NCBI GenBank assembly: GCA_002687025.1 | Contig: NYZG01000330.1 | Coordinates: 1 to 11,918 of the forward strand | Length of the DNA stretch: 11,918 bases | Source: Candidatus Poribacteria bacterium | GTDB taxonomy: Bacteria; Poribacteria; WGA-4E; GCA-2687025 | Reading direction: 5' to 3' | Part shown: positions 4,308 through 9,618 of the stretch, piece by piece | Layout: each line of letters opens with the position of its first letter | How positions within the stretch are numbered: position 1 is the stretch's first letter | Position numbers and translations under genes: made by a program | Notes under the pieces: generated by a model | What the model saw: only the letters and a program-made list of their open reading frames with translations | What the model was told of the DNA's origin: nothing | Databases searched by the model: none

Positions 4308-6368
4308 GTGAGTCGCATTCTGCCAGACGTGGATATGCCACACCTGCCCGATGGAACGCCTGTGGATCTCATTACCAGCCTGAGCGGCCTGCCCACGCGG
4401 ATGAACTTCGGCGTGGTTCGCGAGGCGCTGATGGGCCGAATTGCCAAAGCTGAGGGACAGGCGGCGGTAGTACCCCCGTTCCAGGCGCCACGCGATGCGG
4501 AACTCCGAGAACGTCTGGCAGACGCGGGCCTTCCCGAAGATGGCATGGAAATCCTCACCACTGACAAGACGCGGCTCTTGCGGCCGAGCACGGTCGGATG
4601 GGTGTACTGGGGTCGTACCCATCACATCGCGCGAAACAAGCTCCACGTGGCCGACCGCGAGGCCGCCGCGCAGTCACCGGGCGAGAAGGAATACGCCGCT
4701 CTCTCCGAAGCAGAGGCCTATGAGGTCGTCTCGGAGCTGTACAACACGTCTGCGACAGATCGAGAAGACAACGACACACTCGCCGCACGGGTCGCTGCGG
4801 GCCCGGTCAGGCAGGCAGGGCCGCCGTCTCCGACGTTCGTCGACTTGGCGCTCCGTCTGGGAGCCGCGGGTATCCGCGCGGAGATCCACGGGGAAACACT
4901 GACGTTCGGGTTTGGGGAGCCCGAGGGACCATCCCTCAGACTCGCGCGCCCCGTCCCGCACCCCTATCTGCCCGACCACGATCTGGATGAAGTGGGCGTG
5001 TTCGAGCAACTGCCGGAATACCACGCACTCACCGAGGCCAACGATAGACTGGCGCGCATGGTCGAAAGCAATGCGCCCGACCCCCTGGTCACAGCGGCTT
5101 CTGCTCAACTCGACACCCGGGTGAGGGAGTTCTTCGAGGCGCTGCTGCGACCTCACCACATCCAGTTCGGGGCCCGGCCGCTCTTCTGCGCTCGCACGGT
5201 CATCGCGCCGGGACGGGATATCGGCTTTGACCAGGTGGGCCTCGCAGACGAGATCGCCTGGACGCTTTTTGGGCCGTTGGTCATCCGAGAACTGGGCGGT
5301 GAGGAGGAAGTGCGCGGGCGCAGCCGGCTGGCAACGCAGGTGCTCGACAAGGTGATGGCGCAGTCGTGGGTGGTCGTGTATCGCGCGTCGATGATGCCGA
5401 CGCCGTTCGTTGCGTTCCGTCCCTTACGGTCTCGGGACCGCACGATGCGCCTGCACCCGCTGGTGTGTGAGGTGATGGACCTCGACTTCGATGGGGATCA
5501 AGCTGGCGTCTTCTTGCCCATAACCGAAGATGGACAGAGGGACGCGGGCAAGAGGCTGGCCTTAGTCGCCCACCTCTCGCGTGACCCAGGGCTGATCCGG
5601 GCGCTCTGCCCCAAGATGGATGCGATGTTTGGTCTTGCGTCCCTAGGCCTCTCACCTCAAGGCCGCGACGAGATTTCCGAGTTGGCAGGCACGGAGGTCG
5701 CCACGGATGGTGAGATCGTGACACAACGCACGCTGACTGACGCGCTGCGGAAGATCCTGAACCGGGAGGGAGCGCAAGAGGCCCTGGAGGCCTCTCAGCG
5801 GTTGATGTGGCGTGGCTTTCGGGTCGCGCATGAGTCGGGGGCCTCGATGAGTCCCTTCCTTGGCGCCACGTTGGCCCGACCGCCTGAACCGGAAGGCGAC
5901 CGCCCTGAGCAGTGGGATGCGTATGCTGAGGAGATCCTGGGATGGATGAACTCTCAACGAGCATTTACCGACAACGATCTCGGGCCAGTAAGCCTAATGC
6001 TGCACAGCGGCGCGCGGGGGAATATCTATCGGGCCGCGCAGCTTGTGGGAGCCTTCGGGAACGTCGTTGATGTCCACAAACGGCTTGTCCCGATCCGCCA
6101 TGGGTGGCGTGAAGGACTGACGCCGGAGGAGGTGTTCGCCCGGGTCGCCGGGTCGCGCAGGGGGATTGCGGAAGCTGTGTTGCGGTCAGAGACTCTCAGC
6201 CGGAATATCCGACGAAATGCCATGCCGACCGGCCATGGCGTCTTGGCCCGAGCAAGGCGTGCAGAGCATCCCGGCGTTGTGTTCGCACGAGCCGCGGACA
6301 GAGGGGAATGTGATCCGCTCGAGGATGTGTCCAGCCGGCTGTGGGTAGGTCTTGGCGCTACGAGGTGA
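4308..6368 (+). CDS. Compact fused RNA polymerase beta-beta' homologue (5' end disrupted)
   Basis: A 686-residue protein colinear with the C-terminus of beta followed by a reduced beta'. Beta part, 1-195: DVDMPHLPDGTPVD (7-20), LSGLPTRMNFG (25-35, matching PLGVPSRMNIG), LADAGLPEDG (70-79), RPSTVGWVYWGRTHHIARNKLH (92-113, matching PVTVGYxYxLKLxHLVxDKxH). Beta' part: LRLARPVPHPY (210-220, the IELAxPVAHPW segment), LTEANDRLARM (241-251, the NRNNRL helix), VVYRASMMPTPFVAFRPL (356-373, in place of LLNRAPTLHRLGIQAFEP), LHPLVC (382-387), catalytic LDFDGDQ (392-398) with metal-binding Asp393, Asp395 and Asp397, RGFRVAHESGASM (502-514), SGARGN (567-572), WREGLT (600-605) and a bridge-helix equivalent (607-637). 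The beta N-terminus, the beta' zinc ribbon and most of the clamp are missing, and no trigger-loop motif (QSIGEPGTQLTMRTFH) is seen. The GTG start has an SD-like run too close for comfort, and homology continues upstream. It could be a decaying fragment or a divergent single-chain polymerase. Confidence 0.8.
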   Translation: MSRILPDVDMPHLPDGTPVDLITSLSGLPTRMNFGVVREALMGRIAKAEGQAAVVPPFQAPRDAELRERLADAGLPEDGMEILTTDKTRLLRPSTVGWVYWGRTHHIARNKLHVADREAAAQSPGEKEYAALSEAEAYEVVSELYNTSATDREDNDTLAARVAAGPVRQAGPPSPTFVDLALRLGAAGIRAEIHGETLTFGFGEPEGPSLRLARPVPHPYLPDHDLDEVGVFEQLPEYHALTEANDRLARMVESNAPDPLVTAASAQLDTRVREFFEALLRPHHIQFGARPLFCARTVIAPGRDIGFDQVGLADEIAWTLFGPLVIRELGGEEEVRGRSRLATQVLDKVMAQSWVVVYRASMMPTPFVAFRPLRSRDRTMRLHPLVCEVMDLDFDGDQAGVFLPITEDGQRDAGKRLALVAHLSRDPGLIRALCPKMDAMFGLASLGLSPQGRDEISELAGTEVATDGEIVTQRTLTDALRKILNREGAQEALEASQRLMWRGFRVAHESGASMSPFLGATLARPPEPEGDRPEQWDAYAEEILGWMNSQRAFTDNDLGPVSLMLHSGARGNIYRAAQLVGAFGNVVDVHKRLVPIRHGWREGLTPEEVFARVAGSRRGIAEAVLRSETLSRNIRRNAMPTGHGVLARARRAEHPGVVFARAADRGECDPLEDVSSRLWVGLGATR

Positions 6369-6680
6369 TGCTACTTCGCCAGAAGATCAAGCTGTCACGG
6401 GTCGGTAGGGAGAGAGGATAACCGCGCACGGTCGCGGAAGCGGCGCGCACCCGTGTATCGGCGGCGCTGGGACGCGACGTCGCGAGGTATGGCGCGGGCC
6501 ATACCCGCAAGCTGCAAGAGCCCGACGTGCGGACGTTCTGCCGCCTTCAGAATGCGGTGGATGCGGTCGACGGCGACTGACGTTCCGATAGCCGCCGCTA
6601 TGGCGTACGCGCCCCTCCTGCCTACCGACCTGATGTGCAACGCCGATCGCTCGCGTTTCTCCCCTGGTAGCGCGCGGCGC
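6369..6680. other. Intergenic region, no supportable gene
   Basis: Some 312 bases between the polymerase-like gene and the SnoaL-like gene. On the minus strand a frame is open from 6709 to 6395 (104 codons, with an Ala-rich helical-looking stretch RRGAYAIAAAIGTSVAVDRI). It overlaps the downstream end of the SnoaL gene, has no clear ribosome binding site and matches nothing I recognise. The plus strand has only short or startless frames, and none encodes the missing beta' trigger loop. Both strands are Arg-rich in translation, as expected for noncoding high-GC DNA. It may be eroded coding sequence. Confidence 0.4.
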
Positions 6681-7097
6681 CTACGCCCATCCGAGCTGCG
6701 CCATGGCAACGCCGTCGTTCCAGATCTTCGTCATGTGGCGGATGCGGCCATCCTCAATCTGTAGGCAGTAGCAGTAGTCCGTGGAGACGCTCTTGCCCGT
6801 GGGCGGCAACGGCCCGCCTTCACCGGTGTGCGTTCCGTGGAATACGGCAAACGTGGTGACGTTGTTCCTGTCCTCATCGACCGCGAAGGACTTCAGATCG
6901 TATCGCGCGCCAGAGACGAATGTGTACAGGCCCTTGATCCAGTCGGTATAGCCCTGAACCGTCGTGATTTCGCCGAGTGCAGGGGCCTGGGCCGAGAACG
7001 TCGCATCTGGGTGACAGAACTCCTGGCATACGTCCCATCCCTTGCCATCTTCACACGCCAAGAAGAACCGTTCGGCAGTGTCTCTGATCGCGTTCAT
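6681..7097 (-). CDS. SnoaL-like / NTF2-fold protein
   Basis: A 138-residue protein of the NTF2-like superfamily, closest in pattern to SnoaL-type ester cyclases: a helical start (MNAIRDTAERFFLACEDGKG), a WDVCQEFCHPDATFSAQ turn (21-37), GYTDWIKGLYTF (49-60), and beta strands ending in GRIRHMTKIWNDGVAMAQLGW (117-137). The family forms small cone-shaped alpha+beta barrels used as enzymes or ligand binders. The substrate here is unknown, and polyketide chemistry is not implied without other such genes nearby. The ATG at 7097 is preferred to an ATG/GTG 25 codons upstream because it has a GGAG motif 6 bases before it and because the longer N-terminus is low-complexity Gly/Ala/Arg. No signal peptide. 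It stands alone on the minus strand. Confidence 0.8.
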   Translation of the reverse strand: MNAIRDTAERFFLACEDGKGWDVCQEFCHPDATFSAQAPALGEITTVQGYTDWIKGLYTFVSGARYDLKSFAVDEDRNNVTTFAVFHGTHTGEGGPLPPTGKSVSTDYCYCLQIEDGRIRHMTKIWNDGVAMAQLGWA

Positions 7098-7103
7098 CGT
7101 GGT

Positions 7104-7107
7104 CTCC
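7104..7107 (-). promoter_or_regulatory. Ribosome binding site fixing the SnoaL-like start
   Basis: GGAG on the minus strand, 6 bases before the ATG at 7097. It selects the 138-residue form over the 163-residue open frame. Confidence 0.6.
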
Positions 7108-7242
7108 GCGTTGCATTGAGTTGGTGATCTGGGCGACTCCGCTGCTCCTCCGCCCACTCTCCCCCGCGCCAATCGCCGGAAAGCTCAGCCAAGGAGCGGT
7201 TCGGCGCCTCTTAGGCTTCTTACCGGCCGCGTGGGATGTGTG

Positions 7243-7503
7243 TCAAGAGGCATGACCACGAAACCACGAGCGACCGTTGATTCCGTGGCGGGCTCGACGG
7301 TCGATTGCCCACAGTCGCGGCTTCACGGCGATCCCTCTCGCCCGCGTCTCGATGGATCGCCGTCCCTCGAAGCCAGATCGATAGCGATGCATCTGGAGAT
7401 ACGCCTCCTGACAGAGGCCCAGGGCCTCCTCACGATACCGGCCTATGCGATAGCACAGCCGGTACAGCGGCCTTTGGTAGCGCAGCAACAGGACGGCGAA
7501 CAC
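7243..7503 (-). pseudogene. ECF sigma factor fragment (sigma-2 region only)
   Basis: An 86-codon frame from GTG 7503 to TGA 7243-7245. VFAVLLLRYQRPLYRLCYRI, then GRYREEALGLCQEAYLQMHR, then YRSGFEGRRSIETRARGIAV match region 2 of ECF sigma-70 factors (typically 'F..LV.RYQRPLYRLCYRI.G..EEAEDLCQEAFLR..R....FEGR....TW...IA'), which binds core polymerase and the -10 element. The IAxNxxLxxLRRRRR helix is eroded to IAVKPRLWAIDRRAR. Region 4, which binds the -35 element, is absent; only about 20 unrelated residues follow. An in-frame TGA lies four codons before the GTG, directly ahead of DIPG, where the family usually has a conserved Gly-Asp pair, so the N-terminus is also cut. No ribosome binding site is visible. 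This is a decayed gene rather than a functional sigma factor. Confidence 0.68.
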
Positions 7504-7796
7504 CCCAGGAATATCTCAGGAGGCGCCGTCAGCCTGGCAGTACGCGCTTCCAGACGTTCCAACGGAAGGCCCTGTGTCGCGTCCGCGGGGCGACACAGTA
7601 GCTGCCCTCGGAAGGCGGACAGTGAGGGCCCCCAACGGCTCCCGTACAGTGCGGAACAGGCCGCGAGGCAGTCGGAAGGTGGTGTGAAGGCAGACCGCGC
7701 GCCCAAGCGTGAGCGGCAGGCGGGATGGCCAGATCGGCGATGGCCGGGGTGATGATGTCGAGCTCCGGCGCGTTACTCCTTGACAGGTGGCGCAGC
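7504..7796. other. Intergenic region between the sigma fragment and the toroid-propeller gene
   Basis: About 293 bases with no frame I can support. Open frames on both strands overlap each other and have Arg/Ser/Pro-rich, family-less translations. It could hold eroded upstream sequence of the sigma factor, but I could not trace that homology beyond the TGA just before the fragment. Confidence 0.35.
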
Positions 7797-9230
7797 TTAC
7801 TCGGCGCGCTTCTCAATCACACAGATGCGCCGATGCTCGCGATCCAGAGCCCACAGGACGTGGCCGTCCCAGGCCAGGGGGTTGCGGCCGAAGGGCCGTT
7901 CACCCCAGTCCAGCAACTCGCCCCGCATGTTGGTACGCACGACGAATGGCGACCAGTGACCGACGGCCCACATCTCGTCCCCATGCGCACACAAAAAGAG
8001 CGGCATGGCCACGGGCAATAGGACATTCTCGGGGTCCGCATCCGTGTCGTCGAGTCGCAGCGCCTTCGCGCCCCCGGACCAGCCGTCACCGAATACAAGA
8101 CGGTCGCCGACTTTGCAGACGCTCACGGCCTCGCTGTCTCTGAGCGTGAACCGCCACCTTACCTCGCCGGTCTCCATGTCCAGCTCGTGGACGGTGGACC
8201 CGGCGTCACCTGGGGCGACGGAATAGAAGGCGTCGCCCGTTGCCGCAAACGCTTGCTGCGACCCGAGCACAGGGAGCTTCACCCTTCGCAGCACGGTCGC
8301 GTCCTCTGGGGATATCTGCAACGCGGCCGATTCCCTGGCATCGAGCAGCCACAGCTTGCCGTCGGCACAGGCGATGTTGAGTGGCTCCTCGCACTGCGCG
8401 GGAATCGAGCGGACCACGTTCCAGTCTGCCGGCAGCGGAGGCAGCCGCAGGAGTTCATCGAGTAGGCCGTGTTTCGCCAATGCCTGGAACGCCCACACCG
8501 TCGAGTACTTCCCCTGCGCGTCCCAATGGTGTTGCCCCCAGCTACCGTCGGTTTCCTGCAGACGGAGCAGCATGGGCGCCAGTCGCCGCGCGAGTCGAGT
8601 GGCGGCCGGATCATCGACGATCGCGACCATATTCACGATCTGCCACGGCTCGTAGAAGCCGAGCCTCACGTTGCCGCCGGGTAGCTCGAACGCGTCCGCG
8701 ATCTGCGATAGCCCGTCGGCGATCGCATCGTCCGCGTCTACAAGCTCGCGTCCGGCCCAAAGGGCCAGTATTGCGTCGGCCTTCGGGAACCCGGGACAGC
8801 CCCGGCTCGGCTCCAGCTCCTGTCCCATCGTGGCAACCATGGCCGCGAGCGACTCTTGGACGGCCGGGATGTCGGTGAAGCCCAGCATGCACAGCTCGCG
8901 AGCGGCGACATGCTCGCCGTTGACGGCTTGGCGCCTAACCACGCCTGCCGCTCGCGCCAGTTCCGGCCGGTCCTCCGGGCAGCCCATCTCCAGGAGGTGA
9001 CGCGCCATCGTGACGGTGTCCTCACGACCCTCGATCCAGACATGATCGATGGCGCCGTCGGGATGCTGTCCGGCGAGTATCTCCTGGAAGTGCGCCTCTA
9101 TAGTCGCGTCGTCGCCCGCCCTGGGCTGCCTCAGGACGACACGTCGCACCAGGGCCGCCTGTAGGGAGTCACTCTCCGTTGCGAATCTCATGGGATCGTA
9201 GCGGAAGTCATACTCGAGGCCGGTGTGCAT
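7797..9230 (-). CDS. Alpha/alpha-toroid (terpene cyclase-like) plus beta-propeller fusion protein
   Basis: A 477-residue two-part protein. Residues 1-265 are helical with repeats like those of prenyltransferase/squalene cyclase-type toroids: QEILAGQHPDGAIDHVW (49-65), then helical pairs, then the clearest unit LLRLQETDGSWGQHHWDAQG (221-240) with YSTVWAFQALAKHGL (242-256). This QxxDGSW pattern marks the toroid superfamily. Residues 280-475 look like a beta-propeller: repeated short strands ending in patterns such as ADGKLWLLDARE (289-300), TGDAFYSVAPGDA (331-343), VHELDMETGEVRWRF (347-361), VGDRLVFGDG (374-383), HGDEMWAVGHW (416-426) and WDGHVLWALDREHRRICVI (454-472). No signal peptide or membrane segment is seen. 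I see no cyclase DxDD motif, so an enzymatic role is not supported; a binding or scaffold role is possible. The ATG at 9230 has AGGA 9 bases upstream. It stands alone, divergent from the GH116 gene. Confidence 0.72.
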   Translation of the reverse strand: MHTGLEYDFRYDPMRFATESDSLQAALVRRVVLRQPRAGDDATIEAHFQEILAGQHPDGAIDHVWIEGREDTVTMARHLLEMGCPEDRPELARAAGVVRRQAVNGEHVAARELCMLGFTDIPAVQESLAAMVATMGQELEPSRGCPGFPKADAILALWAGRELVDADDAIADGLSQIADAFELPGGNVRLGFYEPWQIVNMVAIVDDPAATRLARRLAPMLLRLQETDGSWGQHHWDAQGKYSTVWAFQALAKHGLLDELLRLPPLPADWNVVRSIPAQCEEPLNIACADGKLWLLDARESAALQISPEDATVLRRVKLPVLGSQQAFAATGDAFYSVAPGDAGSTVHELDMETGEVRWRFTLRDSEAVSVCKVGDRLVFGDGWSGGAKALRLDDTDADPENVLLPVAMPLFLCAHGDEMWAVGHWSPFVVRTNMRGELLDWGERPFGRNPLAWDGHVLWALDREHRRICVIEKRAE

Positions 9231-9618
9231 CGGCCGCCGTCCTTTCCTTCATCTGTTTGGGTATGTGAGCAGGAGTGCGGCACGCCGTCTCATAGGGCGG
9301 CGATGTCGGCGTGCCCTGGTACTGACGCGGCTTGCTGGAGGGATGCCGTCTCACAACCTACGCTTGCCAGTGTTCATGCGTTTCTACACGGACGCTCCCG
9401 GCCCCTGCCATGGCGCCGCGGCGCGCCCGTAACAGGGGCCCGTCGAGGGACGATGCCGGTCAGGTTGACGCGACCGCGCGGAGCACGCCCGCGAAGGCCC
9501 GGGTCGCGCGCCCGCACGGCTTCGGTCGTCGTCAGCCTTCCGCTCCGGCTCTGATCGAGCTATAACCTCTACCGCCCGGGCGCCGGGACCGTCGACTACT
9601 CACGCCGGAGGACGTGAC
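9231..9618. other. Divergent intergenic region, 388 bases, with a nested hairpin and no gene
   Basis: It should carry the promoters of both the toroid-propeller gene (minus) and the GH116 gene (plus). TATAAC at 9561-9566 is a possible -10 for GH116 but has no good -35 partner. An 8-bp inverted repeat, GGCCCCTG (9400-9407) and CAGGGGCC (9433-9440), encloses a 25-base GC-rich loop with further internal pairing. Plus-strand open frames starting near 9223-9225 overlap the start of the minus-strand gene and translate to Arg/Pro/Ala-rich sequence without family resemblance, so I do not call them. Confidence 0.4.
9607..9611 (+). promoter_or_regulatory. Ribosome binding site of the GH116 gene
   Basis: GGAGG, 7 bases before the GTG at 9619. 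It fixes the start of a gene that otherwise lacks an upstream ATG. Confidence 0.7.

Noticed and set aside
4168..4308. Short plus-strand frame (ATG 4168 to TAG 4306-4308) overlapping the GTG of the polymerase-like gene
   Set aside because: The one-base stop-start overlap looks like translational coupling, but the 46 residues match nothing, no ribosome binding site precedes the ATG, and beta-like sequence occupies other frames of the same DNA.
5281..5964. Minus-strand open frame (227 codons) opposite the polymerase-like gene
   Set aside because: It is Pro/Ser/Arg-rich and antisense to the DFDGD region, whose motifs are on the plus strand.
6395..6709. Minus-strand 104-codon frame after the SnoaL-like gene
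   Set aside because: No ribosome binding site, overlap with the SnoaL coding end and no family resemblance; kept only as a note on the intergenic region.
7231..7752. Plus-strand open frame (173 codons) across the sigma fragment
   Set aside because: The minus strand carries clear sigma-2 motifs; the plus-strand translation is low-complexity and unrecognised.
7797..9230. Reading the toroid protein as a squalene/terpene cyclase
   Set aside because: The QxxDGSW repeat alone marks the fold; no DxDD-type protonation motif is visible, the toroid is too short for a two-domain cyclase, and no isoprenoid genes are nearby.
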